Part shown: positions 43,534-52,861 of the stretch, in pieces
Numbering within the stretch: position 1 is the stretch's first letter
How the letters are laid out: each line of letters opens with the position of its first letter
Assembly: GCA_036268875.1 (NCBI GenBank)
Contig: DATATI010000095.1
Span: 21,164-85,163 of the forward strand
DNA: 64,000 nucleotides
Reading direction: 5' to 3'
DNA from: Polyangia bacterium
GTDB taxonomy: Bacteria; Myxococcota_A; Polyangia; Fen-1088
Translations under genes and position numbers: made by a program
Notes under the pieces: generated by a model
Seen by the model: the letters and a program-made list of their open reading frames with translations, nothing else
What the model was told of the DNA's origin: nothing
The model's database searches: none

Positions 43534-43962
43534 TCACTTGCCCTTGCCGTCTCCGAACTGGGCTTGCATCTCGGGGTATTGACCGGCGACCGCCTTCACG
43601 TCGGCAGGGAAGTCCGAGAATTCCTGAACCTGCCGCACTTCGATGGTCTCGTTGTCGCCGGCCGGGCAACGCGACGCCCATTGGATGGCTTCCTCTTTCG
43701 ATTTCACCTGGATCATCCAGTAACCGCCCAGCACCTCTTTCGCTTCGGCGAACGGGCCGTCGGTGATCTTCGGCTTGCCGCCGCCGAAGGTGATGCGCGC
43801 GCCCATCGACGGAGGGTGCAGGCCGTCCAGCGCCAGCAGCACGCCGGCCTTCCGCAGGGACTCGTTGTACTTCATCATCGCCGCCACCCCGTCGGCGGAT
43901 GGCATCTGGCCGGGCTTGGCGGTCTCGTAGCCCTTGGGGATCATCAGCATCATGAATCGCAT
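43534..43962 (-). CDS. YCII-related (DGPF-domain) protein
   Basis: A 142-residue protein of the YCII/DGPF group: MRFMMLMIPKGYE at the start and DGPFAEAKEVLGGYWMIQVK in the middle. Such proteins form ferredoxin-like dimers; many are encoded with ECF sigma factors, but none is next to it here. The biochemical function is not established. AAGGAG lies 7 nt before the ATG. The 118 bp between it and the dynamin-like gene hold nothing recognisable. Confidence 0.85.
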   Translation of the reverse strand: MRFMMLMIPKGYETAKPGQMPSADGVAAMMKYNESLRKAGVLLALDGLHPPSMGARITFGGGKPKITDGPFAEAKEVLGGYWMIQVKSKEEAIQWASRCPAGDNETIEVRQVQEFSDFPADVKAVAGQYPEMQAQFGDGKGK

Positions 43963-44080
43963 CGTCGTTCTCCTTTTTTGGTTTCGAGCCGGGTTTCACC
44001 CTGGCTTCTGATCAGGCGACGAACGAACCACGACGCGATCGACAGACGATCGCCGCCGCCCGACGATTTCTTTTGGGCCG

Positions 44081-46792
44081 CTAAGCCGTTGAATTTGCGG
44101 CGGGCGCCTGGTCACCCGCGGCGGCCAGGGCGTCGACCGCCTGGCCCAACTGGCCGAGCGGGCGCACCAGCCGTTCGTCGACGGCCAGAGCGCTGATCGC
44201 GGCGTCAACCTGGGCGGCATCCAGCGCGCGGGCGGCGTCACGGTAAGTGTGGTCCAGCGCCCGCCCGAGCGGGGTGAACAGCGCGGCCTCCGGATCGGGG
44301 GCACGCTTGGCCAGGGCGTTGCGGATCGCCCCTAGATCCAGGCGAATGCGCGGCAAGTCCTGGCGAAAGAAATCGGCCACCGCGCCGCCTTCGATGGCGC
44401 CGCGCGCGTAGGCGCGAAAGCGATCCACAGCGGCATCGACGACGGTGGTGACCGTGGCGTTCAACGCCGCCAGGGCGGCCAAGGCGGGCGGCGATGTTTC
44501 GCCGGTTCGGGGCGCCGGCGGCACCAAGGCGGCCAGCATCGCGTCGCGGGTGACGGCGGTGGCGCGGGCGATGGCTTCATCCAGAAGGTCGATCAAGAAT
44601 TCTTCGTCGGCCTTTTCGGCGCGGTGCTCGCCAAACAGCCAGGCGCGCGGGCGGACGAAGTCGCGTACCTCGAAGGCGGCACCGCGGTAGGCCTCGTCGA
44701 TGCGGGCGCGCAGCGAGACGCGCTCGCTGCCCAGCACGCCGCGCAGACGTTCTTCGCTGGCGGCGAGCGCGTTTTGTTGCGCGGAAAAATCGTCCTCGGC
44801 GAGCGCCGTGGCCGCCGCCAGGGCGCCCGCCTCGGCGACGAACCGGCGCAGCGCCGCCAGGGCCGTGCCGCGTTTCAAGGCGCGCGCGTTGCTGAAAAAT
44901 CGGCTCTCCAGCGCCTGTTCGACGGCGGTGATTCCACTTTTCTCCAGGGCGTCGGCGTCGCCGGCGCGGCGGGCGGCGAGGGCGGCACGCGCGGCCAGCG
45001 GGACGATGCCGTCGACCAGATCACCCACGGCGGCGCGCACATGACCGGTGACGGTGGCAATCTCATCGGCCTCGGCGCGGTCGACTTTGTTCAAGACCCC
45101 CAGCACGCGCTTGCCGGCGTCACGGGCCAGGCGCAGCGCCTGTTGTTCGGTAGCCTTGGCGGCCTGCCCGACCGCGAACAGCCAGACGATGGCGTCGGCA
45201 TCGACCAGGAAATCGCGCGCCACCTTCTCGTGTTCAGGACGCAGCGAATTGAGGCCAGGCGTGTCCACCACCTCGACCCGGCGCAAAAGTGGGAGCGGGT
45301 AGAAGATCTCCACCACGCGCACCGCCGCCGCCTCGTCATCGCCGAGCTCGCGCAAAAATGGGCCAACGGACTGCGCGCCCAGCTCGCGCGCGGTGCCGTC
45401 CTGGTAGATCACGCGGCCCGAGGTCGGGCCGTGGCGCAGGACATTCACCGTCGCGGTGGTGGGCGTGACGCCGACCGGGGCGATCTCCTCGCCGCACAGA
45501 GCGTTGACGAACGACGACTTGCCGGCGTTGAACTCGCCCATCACCGCCACCAGCAGCGGGCGATCCAGCGCCTCGGCCGCGCGGCCAGCGGACAACGCCA
45601 GGGCAGCCAGCGCCGGCGTGTGGGTGGCCAGTTCGTGCGCGTAGGTCAATAGCGCGAACAGATTTCCCAGTGGGGCCGGCGGCGGAGCCAGCGCGTGCAT
45701 CACGAACCGGCGCGCGTCCTGGTCAGGCGCGTGGCGGGCCAAGATGCGGATCGCGGCCTCCGTCGGGGCGCTCGCACCGTCGAGAAACGCCCGTCCGGCC
45801 TGAACCAGCGCGGCGTCGTCCGTGTCGGACGGTTGGGCGGTCGCCAGCACGGTGTCCAGCGCGGCGCGATCCTGCGCGCCCAGCGCCAGCGCTACCTGCG
45901 CGCGCAGGGGAGGCGGCGCGCCCAGCTCGGCTTCGCGGCGGGCCGCCTGCAGCGCATCCGCCCAGCGCCCGACGCTGGCAAAGGCTTCGCGCACGGCACC
46001 GAGCGCCAGCGCATCGGCCGGCGCCGCCGCCAGGTTCTCCAGGGCCAGCGCCAACCCTTCGTCAGTGCGGGTTGCCTTCACCAGCCGCCGCGCCAGCGCC
46101 GCTCGCAATCCCCCGTGCGCCGGCGCGCGGGCCAGGCCTTCGCGCAAAAGCGTGATGGCGGCGGCTCCGTCATCGTTGGCCGCCGCTGCTTCGATGAACA
46201 GCGCCGGATCGCCGTCGCCGTGACGGGCGGCGCGCGACAGCCAGTCGATCCCGGCACGATCCCCGCTGGCCACCAGCGCTCGCCCATACGCCACGAACAG
46301 GGCTGGATCATCCGGGCGAAGGCCCAACGCCTTGTTCAACTCGCGCGCCGCCCGGCCCAGCTGGCCGTCGGTGGCGTAAAGCGCGCCCAGCGCGGCCTGC
46401 GCTTCGGCGCGCAGCTCGCCGTCCAGCGACAACGCCAGCGTCTTTCGAAAGGCGTCACGCGCCGGTTCGAAGCGCCGCGCCCGCGCCAAGAGTGCGCCGA
46501 GAGCGAACCAGTGGCGCGGGTTGTCGCCGTCGCGATCGACCGCCCGGCCGTAAGAGGCGACGGCGGCGTCACTGTCACCCCGGCGGGCCTGCACGTCGCC
46601 AAGCGCGGCGTGAACCGCCGCCAGCTTGGGAAAACGCTGGGCCAGCGCCTGCAGGCGTTCCTCCCCCAGCGCCAGATCGCCGCGATCGGCGAAGGCCAGC
46701 GCCAAGGTGATCTCCTCGCGGGCGTCAGTCGGCGTGCCGGCATCGCGGGTCAGATCGTCCAGCGTGCCGGCGAGGCGATCGAGAAATCCCAT
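44081..46792 (-). CDS. dynamin-like GTPase with N-terminal TPR domain
   Basis: A 903-residue protein, the last gene of a three-gene operon. Residues 1 to about 385 are TPR-like helical repeats (ALGDVQARRGDSDAAVASYG and following). A dynamin-type GTPase then begins: G1 GEFNAGKS 419-426, G2 TPTT 443-446, G3 DTPG 510-513, G4 NKVD 568-571. Residues about 640-890 are helical and may form the stalk; no strong membrane segment is present. Dynamin-like proteins remodel membranes by GTP-driven assembly. The TPR part suggests it binds a partner, perhaps the second dynamin. Its ATG overlaps the upstream stop by one base (TGATG), indicating coupled, stoichiometric synthesis. Confidence 0.82.
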   Translation of the reverse strand: MGFLDRLAGTLDDLTRDAGTPTDAREEITLALAFADRGDLALGEERLQALAQRFPKLAAVHAALGDVQARRGDSDAAVASYGRAVDRDGDNPRHWFALGALLARARRFEPARDAFRKTLALSLDGELRAEAQAALGALYATDGQLGRAARELNKALGLRPDDPALFVAYGRALVASGDRAGIDWLSRAARHGDGDPALFIEAAAANDDGAAAITLLREGLARAPAHGGLRAALARRLVKATRTDEGLALALENLAAAPADALALGAVREAFASVGRWADALQAARREAELGAPPPLRAQVALALGAQDRAALDTVLATAQPSDTDDAALVQAGRAFLDGASAPTEAAIRILARHAPDQDARRFVMHALAPPPAPLGNLFALLTYAHELATHTPALAALALSAGRAAEALDRPLLVAVMGEFNAGKSSFVNALCGEEIAPVGVTPTTATVNVLRHGPTSGRVIYQDGTARELGAQSVGPFLRELGDDEAAAVRVVEIFYPLPLLRRVEVVDTPGLNSLRPEHEKVARDFLVDADAIVWLFAVGQAAKATEQQALRLARDAGKRVLGVLNKVDRAEADEIATVTGHVRAAVGDLVDGIVPLAARAALAARRAGDADALEKSGITAVEQALESRFFSNARALKRGTALAALRRFVAEAGALAAATALAEDDFSAQQNALAASEERLRGVLGSERVSLRARIDEAYRGAAFEVRDFVRPRAWLFGEHRAEKADEEFLIDLLDEAIARATAVTRDAMLAALVPPAPRTGETSPPALAALAALNATVTTVVDAAVDRFRAYARGAIEGGAVADFFRQDLPRIRLDLGAIRNALAKRAPDPEAALFTPLGRALDHTYRDAARALDAAQVDAAISALAVDERLVRPLGQLGQAVDALAAAGDQAPAANSTA

Positions 46793-48624
46793 CAGGTCTT
46801 GGGCGGCGGGGCCATCGGGTGGTCGTTGTTAGCCGACGGCGGCGCATCGTTGGGCGGGCGGTCGGGCGTCCACACCTGCTGGCGGATCTCGGCGATGCTT
46901 TCTTCCACCGTGCGCAGCGTGCGCAGCTGTTCGTCGACCGCGCCGACGTCAGGCTGGGCGTCGCTGGCGCTGCTGTGTTCGCGTCGCTGGCGCAGCGCCT
47001 GATCCAGCACCTCGGCGATGCCGCGCGCCAGCGCCTCGCCGGCCTGGGCGACGAACTCGGACAGACGAGAGCCGAAGCTGTCGATGAATTCGTCCAGCTT
47101 TGGTCCCAACATCGCTGCCACGCGATCAACGGCGGCGGGGGCCTGGTCGCGCGCCTCGGCCTTGATCTCTTTCGAAACCTTGCCGCGCAGGATGAACGCC
47201 AGCAGCGGCGCCGCCGCCGCCAGCAGACCACCGGCCACGCTGTTGACGAAGAGAAACACTGTCGTGCCGAGAGCGCCCAGCGCGAACACCGAGGCGTCGT
47301 ACTTCAAGGTGTCGACGACGATCTCCACCCGCGCGTCGGTCGGCCCCAGCTCGGCGGTGACGCCGCGGGCGACGTCGGCGACATTTTCGTTGGCCACCTG
47401 GATCACCTCGTCGGCCAGATGCTCGAGCTCGGCGGCGATGCGCTCGCCTTCGGCTTCCAGCCAGGCCTTCCAGGTGTCCTGAACGAAGAAGCTCAAGTAC
47501 CGGCGCACGTCGGCGCCGTCGACCTTGTCGATCTCCGGCGGCAGGGCGGTGCGGAATTCGCCGGCAAAATCGGCCAGATCTTGGCGGACGCGCGCTTTCA
47601 AGCCGGCGGTCTCGGCGCGGATGGTCTCGGCCGCTTGCTGCAGGACCTTCTTGCCGTTCTGCAGGCGCTGGTGGGCGCGGGCGATCCGTTGTTCCAGCTC
47701 GGGCAGCGGCAACTCCAGCGACCGCCGTCGGATCGCCAGGCTCTGCCGCACGAACATCGCCAGGCGCGTGGCATCGCCGAGGGCGTGATCGAGCAGCAGG
47801 CGCTGTCGCTCGTGCCCGACCGTGGCGCCTAGCTGCGCTTCGAAGGCCGGCAGCCCCGATTCGTCGCGTTTGCCGGCCAGCGCGCGTTTCGCTGACACCG
47901 GAAAGATCGCCGGCTCGGCGACGATCGCCGCCAGGTGCTTGCGCGCGAAGCCGAGCGCTTCTGCCAGCTCGGCCTCGTCCAGCAGATCGGCCTTGGCGAC
48001 GACGAAGATCAGCCGCTCGCGCGACGAACGCAGGATGCGTTCCTCGAGAAATTGCCGTTCGGACGCGGTGAGGATCTGCGTGGCGTCCAGCAAGAACACC
48101 GCCGCGTCGGCGCGCGGCAGATAGCCGTAGGTGATGTCGGCGCGCTGTTCGTTGATGTCGTTGACGCCCGGCGTGTCGACGACGGTCAGGCGTTCGCGCA
48201 GGATGGGCGCCGGGTGCGTCACCTCGACGTGGTGGATGGCGACGTCGCGCTTCGGCTGCAGACCATCGACGGTCAACCATTCGCCCAGGGCGCCGGCGGT
48301 CAACGGATCGATCGGCTGCTTGGCGCCCGAATCGAACACCAGCGTGGCCGTCGGACGCGCGCCGTAGACGATGTGGGTCAGCACGGCGGTGGTCGGCGTG
48401 ATCCCGGCCGGCAGCACCGCTTCGCCGAGGAGCGCGTTGATGAAAGTCGACTTACCGTGGTTGAACTCGCCCAGCACCACGACGGAGAAGCGTTCGTCGT
48501 CGAGCTTCGGAATGCGCGTCTCGCGGATGTCGCGCGCGGCGGAGCCAAGTCCAGCGGCCTCGGCTGCGGCGGCCAGGTTTTCCAGTGTGGCGCGAATGGC
48601 CGCCTTGCGAAGGGCGGCGTTCAT
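46792..48624 (-). CDS. membrane-anchored bacterial dynamin-like GTPase
   Basis: A 610-residue dynamin-like protein. G1 is GEFNHGKST (52-60), G2 TPTT (77-80), G3 DTPG (150-153); G4 is AKAD (210-213) in place of NKxD. A helical stalk follows (about 300-440), then a hydrophobic paddle or hairpin at about 446-480 (FALGALGTTVFLFVNSVAGG and following), typical of bacterial dynamins that insert in membranes, and an acidic Pro-rich tail. Bacterial dynamins often occur as adjacent pairs acting together. The ATG overlaps the upstream M48 stop (ATGA). Roles known for relatives are membrane repair, fusion and phage or antibiotic stress; none can be assigned here. Confidence 0.85.
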   Translation of the reverse strand: MNAALRKAAIRATLENLAAAAEAAGLGSAARDIRETRIPKLDDERFSVVVLGEFNHGKSTFINALLGEAVLPAGITPTTAVLTHIVYGARPTATLVFDSGAKQPIDPLTAGALGEWLTVDGLQPKRDVAIHHVEVTHPAPILRERLTVVDTPGVNDINEQRADITYGYLPRADAAVFLLDATQILTASERQFLEERILRSSRERLIFVVAKADLLDEAELAEALGFARKHLAAIVAEPAIFPVSAKRALAGKRDESGLPAFEAQLGATVGHERQRLLLDHALGDATRLAMFVRQSLAIRRRSLELPLPELEQRIARAHQRLQNGKKVLQQAAETIRAETAGLKARVRQDLADFAGEFRTALPPEIDKVDGADVRRYLSFFVQDTWKAWLEAEGERIAAELEHLADEVIQVANENVADVARGVTAELGPTDARVEIVVDTLKYDASVFALGALGTTVFLFVNSVAGGLLAAAAPLLAFILRGKVSKEIKAEARDQAPAAVDRVAAMLGPKLDEFIDSFGSRLSEFVAQAGEALARGIAEVLDQALRQRREHSSASDAQPDVGAVDEQLRTLRTVEESIAEIRQQVWTPDRPPNDAPPSANNDHPMAPPPKT

Positions 48625-49532
48625 TTGATGATCGCCAAGATGTCCGCCACCTTCGCGTCGCATTCGTCCTTCGAGATCCCGCCCGTCGCGGCGCCGTTCT
48701 TGCCGTCGGCGATGAGGCCCCGGTAGTACGCGGTCTCGGCGAACAGCCGCAGGGCCGCCACCCGTTTGGGCAGATAAGGATGGGTGTGCAGGAACTCGTC
48801 GAAGCGCCCAGGTCCGCGGCTGGCTTCTTCCAGCTGGGCCAGATACGCCTCCATGTTGATGTCGCTGTAAAGTTTGCGCGAGCCAAGCGCCAGCTTGATC
48901 AGCGTGGCCAGCGAGACTTCCAGATCGCGCGTGCACAAAAGGCCGGTGCGATCGCAGGTGATCTCCGCGCGCCGGGCCCAGGCATTCAGCGCCAGCACCG
49001 CCGGTTTGACCGTCCAGCGCAGGAACATGTTGGCCGCCCGGGTGAGAAAGAACAGCGTGGTCATGTAAACGACGTGGTTGTTCTGAATGTGGCCGCACTC
49101 GTGGCCGATGACGTCCAGCAATTCGTTTTCGCTGAGGTGATCGATCAGGGCGGCGTTGACCACGATGTAGGGATCGTCGGTGGTGCCGAAGGTGTGCGCG
49201 TTCAGCGAACCGATGTTGGGCGACACGTAGATCGTCGGCTGGGCGATGCGCAGGACGTCTGCGCAGCGAATGCCCAGGGCGTGGACGCGCGGGAACTGCT
49301 TGTCGCTGACCTTGACGGCGGTGCCCAGCATCCGGCTCTTCTCCACGCCTTGCCACAGGCGCACGGTCGCCTCGACGGCCAGCGTCACCGGCTTGATGCG
49401 ATCCAGGGCGGCGCGCACCTTGATGTCGCCGCCGTAGGCATACGCGGCGCCTTCCCGCGACCGGGCCGACGCCTCGCCTTTACGGGCCGCCACGTAACGC
49501 GAGAACGACAGGTCAATCTGGGGTTTGGGCAC
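48621..49532 (-). CDS. M48-family zinc metalloprotease
   Basis: A 303-residue M48 peptidase, first gene of the dynamin operon. The zinc site is HECGH (His144, Glu145, His148) with the third ligand Glu190 in RAEITCDR. The strand PYIVVNAALID before the active site is typical. Hydrophobic stretches just after it (TTLFFLTRAANMFLRW, VKPAVLALNAW) may touch or enter the membrane. Start GTG 49532 is chosen for its GAGGTGG ribosome site. M48 enzymes (HtpX, BepA, Oma1) degrade or trim membrane proteins. Being translationally coupled to dynamins, its likely substrates or regulators are the dynamins themselves, by analogy with mitochondrial OMA1-OPA1; that is inference. Confidence 0.88.
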   Translation of the reverse strand: MPKPQIDLSFSRYVAARKGEASARSREGAAYAYGGDIKVRAALDRIKPVTLAVEATVRLWQGVEKSRMLGTAVKVSDKQFPRVHALGIRCADVLRIAQPTIYVSPNIGSLNAHTFGTTDDPYIVVNAALIDHLSENELLDVIGHECGHIQNNHVVYMTTLFFLTRAANMFLRWTVKPAVLALNAWARRAEITCDRTGLLCTRDLEVSLATLIKLALGSRKLYSDINMEAYLAQLEEASRGPGRFDEFLHTHPYLPKRVAALRLFAETAYYRGLIADGKNGAATGGISKDECDAKVADILAIIK

Positions 49533-49546
49533 GGACCACCTCGGTG

Positions 49547-49556
49547 ATAATAGAAT
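49547..49556. promoter_or_regulatory. divergent -10 elements between the dynamin operon and tadA
   Basis: In the 41-bp gap, TATTAT on the minus strand (49552-49547) precedes the protease gene, and TAGAAT on the plus strand (49551-49556) precedes tadA. They overlap by two bases. Confidence 0.4.
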
Positions 49557-49573
49557 AACCCTCGGCACCGACC

Positions 49574-50083
49574 ATGACGATGACCAACGCAGCCAACACC
49601 GCCTCGCTCATCGAGGCCGCCTTCACGCCCAGCGAGACGGAGCTCGGCTTCATGCGCCGCGCGCTCGGCGCCGCCCAGGAGGCCGCCGGGCGCGGCGAGG
49701 TGCCGGTGGGCGCGGTGGTCGTGCTGGAAAACCAGATCGTCGCCGTCGCCCACAACGAACGCGAGACCGGCAGCGATCCGACCGCGCACGCCGAGATCGT
49801 GGCCCTGCGCCGGGCGGCGGCGCACCTGGGCAGCTGGCGCCTGTGCAACGCTGATCTCTACGTGACCATGGAGCCGTGCCCGATGTGCGCCGGCGCCCTG
49901 GTGAACGCGCGCATCCGGCGTCTCTACTTCGGCTGCGACGATCCCAAGGCCGGCGCCGTGCGCACGCTGTATCAGCTTTTGGACGATCGCCGCCTCAACC
50001 ACCGGGTCGAGGTGGTGCCGGGCGTGCTGGCCGTCGAAGGAGCGACCCTGCTGCGGGACTTCTTCGGCCGCCTCCGTCGGTAG
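49574..50083 (+). CDS. tadA: tRNA-specific adenosine deaminase
   Basis: A 169-residue TadA, which converts A34 to inosine in tRNA-Arg(ACG). The zinc deaminase motifs are HAEIVAL (His and catalytic Glu) and PCPMCAGAL (two Cys ligands), with RIRRLYFGCDDPKAGA for tRNA binding. An N-terminal extension of about 20 residues is unusual but may reflect use of a later start such as ATG 49580. It is divergent from the dynamin operon. Confidence 0.94.
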   Translation: MTMTNAANTASLIEAAFTPSETELGFMRRALGAAQEAAGRGEVPVGAVVVLENQIVAVAHNERETGSDPTAHAEIVALRRAAAHLGSWRLCNADLYVTMEPCPMCAGALVNARIRRLYFGCDDPKAGAVRTLYQLLDDRRLNHRVEVVPGVLAVEGATLLRDFFGRLRR

Positions 50084-50092
50084 ATCCCCGCC

Positions 50093-50194
50093 TCACGAGC
50101 TGCCGGCGGGCGACAGCACGAAAGGGTAGCTGACGATGGTCAGTCCGCCGTCCGCCTGTTGCGGGAACGCCCAGCGGCGCACCGCCTGGCTCAT
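50093..50194 (-). pseudogene. remnant of an AgmX/PglI-type C-terminal domain
   Basis: A 33-codon frame ends in AVRRWAFPQQADGGLTIVSY then PFVLSPAGSS. The pattern AVRRW.FP...GG...VSYPFVLSP is the extreme C-terminus of TonB-like AgmX/PglI-domain proteins, which are abundant in myxobacteria and normally end proteins of several hundred residues. Here everything upstream is gshB, in another frame and only 8 nt away. It therefore looks like the tail left after deletion of a larger gene. Confidence 0.55.
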
Positions 50195-50202
50195 GCCCCT
50201 GG

Positions 50203-51162
50203 TTAATTCTGGACGGCGGCCAATGCTTGAATCTTCTGCTCCAGCTTTTCGATCACCGGGACCTCGTAGGCCTGGTTGTAAAGAACGTTGGCCTCCAGGA
50301 TGCCGGTCGGGCTGGTCACATTGATCTCGGTCAGCCAGCCGCCGATGACGTCCAGTCCGACGAAGAAATGCCCTTGCTGGCGCAGCCGTGGGCCCAGCGC
50401 CTTGACGATGGCGTGGTCGCGATCCTCAAGCGTGGTGGCCATCGGCCGCGCGCCCACGTGCAGGTTGCCGCGGGCGTCGTCGGGTGCCGGCACGCGCAGC
50501 ACCGCGCACAGCGGTTCACCATCCACCAGCAAGATGCGCTTGTCGCCCGAGCGCACCTCGGGCAAATATTTCTGCGCCATGGTCCAGCGGCGCCCCAGGT
50601 TGGTGGCCTGTTCCAGGATGGCGCCGGTGTTGGGATCGCCGCGCCGCACGTGAAAGACGCCGAAGCCACCGGAGGCATCCAGGGGCTTGACCACCATCTC
50701 GCCGCCTTGCTCGGCCAGAAATGATCGCAGCCGACCGGCCTCGCGGGTGACGATCGTCGGCGGCGTCAGATCGGGGTAGTCGAGAATGGCCAGCTTCTCG
50801 TTGCACTCGCGCAGGCCGCGTGGGTCGTTGATGATCAACGTCTGGCCGCGCGCCCGTTCCAGCAGCAGCGTGGCGAAGTAGTAGTCGAGATCGATCGGCG
50901 GATCCTTGCGCATGAACACCGCCTGACAGCTGCGCAGGGGAACCGTGCTTTGCGGGCCCAGCAAATAATGATCACCGGTCACCCGGCGGACCGTCACCGG
51001 CCAGGCGCGGGCCACCGCATCGGCGTGTTCCAGGGAAAGGTGGCGCGGCTCGCAGAACCAGATTTCGTGCCCGCGGGCCTGCGAAGCCAGCATCATGGCG
51101 AACGTCGAATCGCCGGCGATCTGCAGCCGCGCCAGCGGATCCATCACAAATAGCAGTTTCAT
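50203..51162 (-). CDS. gshB: glutathione synthetase
   Basis: The 319-residue GshB joins gamma-glutamylcysteine and glycine using ATP. The ATP-grasp fold shows MKLLFVMDPLARLQIAGDST, MRKDPPIDLDYYFAT, VVKPLDASGGFGVFHV, AQKYLPEVRSGDKRILLVDG and the metal site WLTEINVTSPTGI. It lies 7 bp after the NtrC-type regulator on the same strand, so the two are probably co-transcribed. gshA is not in the window. Confidence 0.95.
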   Translation of the reverse strand: MKLLFVMDPLARLQIAGDSTFAMMLASQARGHEIWFCEPRHLSLEHADAVARAWPVTVRRVTGDHYLLGPQSTVPLRSCQAVFMRKDPPIDLDYYFATLLLERARGQTLIINDPRGLRECNEKLAILDYPDLTPPTIVTREAGRLRSFLAEQGGEMVVKPLDASGGFGVFHVRRGDPNTGAILEQATNLGRRWTMAQKYLPEVRSGDKRILLVDGEPLCAVLRVPAPDDARGNLHVGARPMATTLEDRDHAIVKALGPRLRQQGHFFVGLDVIGGWLTEINVTSPTGILEANVLYNQAYEVPVIEKLEQKIQALAAVQN

Positions 51163-51169
51163 GGTCTGC

Positions 51170-52744
51170 CTATTCTGACGGCGATCCGGGCCCGGTGCCC
51201 GTGCCGCCCTCGGGAGGGGTGTCGGTGCGCTCGCGGTCGCTGGGCGGCGCCGGCGCTGCTTCCTTGAGCGGCAGCAGGTGTTCCAGGCCGTGCTTGCGCA
51301 GGCGGTAGTACAGCGTCGATCGGTTGATCCCCAGCGTGCGCGCCGCCAGGGCGATGTTGCCTTGCGCTTGTTCGATGGTGGCGATGATCTCCGCGCGTTC
51401 CTGTTCGTGCAGGCGTTCGTGCAGCGGGCGCCCGGCATCGCGCGGGGCCGGCGTGCCCACCCGCGGGGGCGCTCCGCCCGGCAGGGTGGAAAATGCGCCG
51501 GGCGACGGCGGCGGGGCCGGGCGGCGGCTGAATTCCAGATCGACAGCGGTCAGCTCGGTTCCGCGGGCCAGGATCATCGCGCGCTCGATGACGTTCTCCA
51601 GCTCGCGCACGTTGCCAGGCCAGCCGTAGGCGACCAGCGACGCCAGCGCCCCGGCGTCCAGGCCCCGCACCTTCTTGCCGATTGCCTGGGCGTACTTCTG
51701 GATGAAGTGCTCGCACAAAAGCGAGATGTCGGTGGGGCGCTCGCGCAACGACGGCAGGGTGATGGGAAAGACGTTCAGGCGGTAATAAAGATCCTCGCGA
51801 AATTCGCCGGCGTTGATCTGTTGTTCCAGATCGCGGTGAGTGGCCGAGATGACCCGCACGTCGACCTTCACGGTGTCCGTGCCGCCGACGCGTTCGAACT
51901 CGCGTTCTTGCAGGACGCGCAGCAATTTCACCTGCACGTCGGCGGACAGATCGCCCACCTCGTCAAGGAACAATGTGCCGCCGTCGGCCAGCTCGAACCG
52001 GCCCAGGCGGCGGGCCACGGCGCCGGTGAAAGCGCCTTTCTCGTGGCCGAACAGCTCCGACTCCAGCACGCCGGGCGCCAGGGCCGCGCAGTTGACCTTG
52101 ACGAACGGCCGCGATTCGCGCGCGCTGTTGATGTGGATGGCGCGCGCCACCATCTCCTTGCCGGTGCCGGTCTCGCCGCGCAGCAGGACCGTCGACGACG
52201 TCTGCGCCACCTGCTCCACCCGATTCAGCACGTCGCGCAAGCGCGGCGATTCGCCCACGATGGCGCCAAAGTTGAATTCGCTGTGGGCGTCCGCCGACAG
52301 GATGCCGGCGTACTGCTGCAGCTGTTCGCTGAGGCGACGGTTCTCGCGCAGCAGGGCGAAACGTTCGATGGCGTGGAGAAGGACGCCGCGCAGCTCCTTG
52401 GCGTCCCACGGCTTGGTGACGTAACGATAGATGCGGCCCATGTTGATGGATTCGATCAGCACGTCCACGTCGGTATAGGCGGTCATGATGATCCCGACGG
52501 CGTCGGGGCGGACCTCGCGGGCGGCGCGCAGCAGATCGAGGCCGGTCATGCGGGGCATGCGCTGGTCGGTGACGATCACCGCCACGTCGTGCTGTTTGGC
52601 CAGGGCCAGCGCTTCGTCGCCGCTGGTGGCCGGCAGCAGGGTCAGGCTTTTGCCAAAGTTAAAGCGGATGGCGTCCAGATTGTCCGGCTCGTCGTCGACG
52701 ACCAGCACCGGATATTTCGCCAGCGAAAGGCCCTGCTGCACCAT
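51170..52744 (-). CDS. sigma-54-dependent response regulator (NtrC type)
   Basis: A 524-residue regulator. The receiver (about 10-125) has the acceptor Asp in [13 protein letters not shown] and Lys in YVTKPW. A helical linker follows. The AAA+ domain has Walker A GETGTGKE, the sigma-54-contacting GAFTGA loop, [12 protein letters not shown] and Arg-finger segments ([14 protein letters not shown]). A Pro-rich linker leads to a Fis-type helix-turn-helix ([20 protein letters not shown]). It activates sigma-54 promoters when phosphorylated. No kinase is adjacent. A longer in-frame start is rejected because it overlaps the divergent hypothetical gene and ATG 52744 begins 10 residues before the receiver. 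Its targets may include gshB, 7 bp downstream. Confidence 0.94.
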   Translation of the reverse strand: MVQQGLSLAKYPVLVVDDEPDNLDAIRFNFGKSLTLLPATSGDEALALAKQHDVAVIVTDQRMPRMTGLDLLRAAREVRPDAVGIIMTAYTDVDVLIESINMGRIYRYVTKPWDAKELRGVLLHAIERFALLRENRRLSEQLQQYAGILSADAHSEFNFGAIVGESPRLRDVLNRVEQVAQTSSTVLLRGETGTGKEMVARAIHINSARESRPFVKVNCAALAPGVLESELFGHEKGAFTGAVARRLGRFELADGGTLFLDEVGDLSADVQVKLLRVLQEREFERVGGTDTVKVDVRVISATHRDLEQQINAGEFREDLYYRLNVFPITLPSLRERPTDISLLCEHFIQKYAQAIGKKVRGLDAGALASLVAYGWPGNVRELENVIERAMILARGTELTAVDLEFSRRPAPPPSPGAFSTLPGGAPPRVGTPAPRDAGRPLHERLHEQERAEIIATIEQAQGNIALAARTLGINRSTLYYRLRKHGLEHLLPLKEAAPAPPSDRERTDTPPEGGTGTGPGSPSE

Positions 52745-52861
52745 GGCCCACGACCGTAGCACAGGCCCGGCGGCGACAGCGCTGGTCGTGTTTTCGTCGA
52801 AGAAATCCCCGTTTTTTGCGCTGGACGGCCCGACCCTGATACGATCCCGCTCCTGTTGTTG

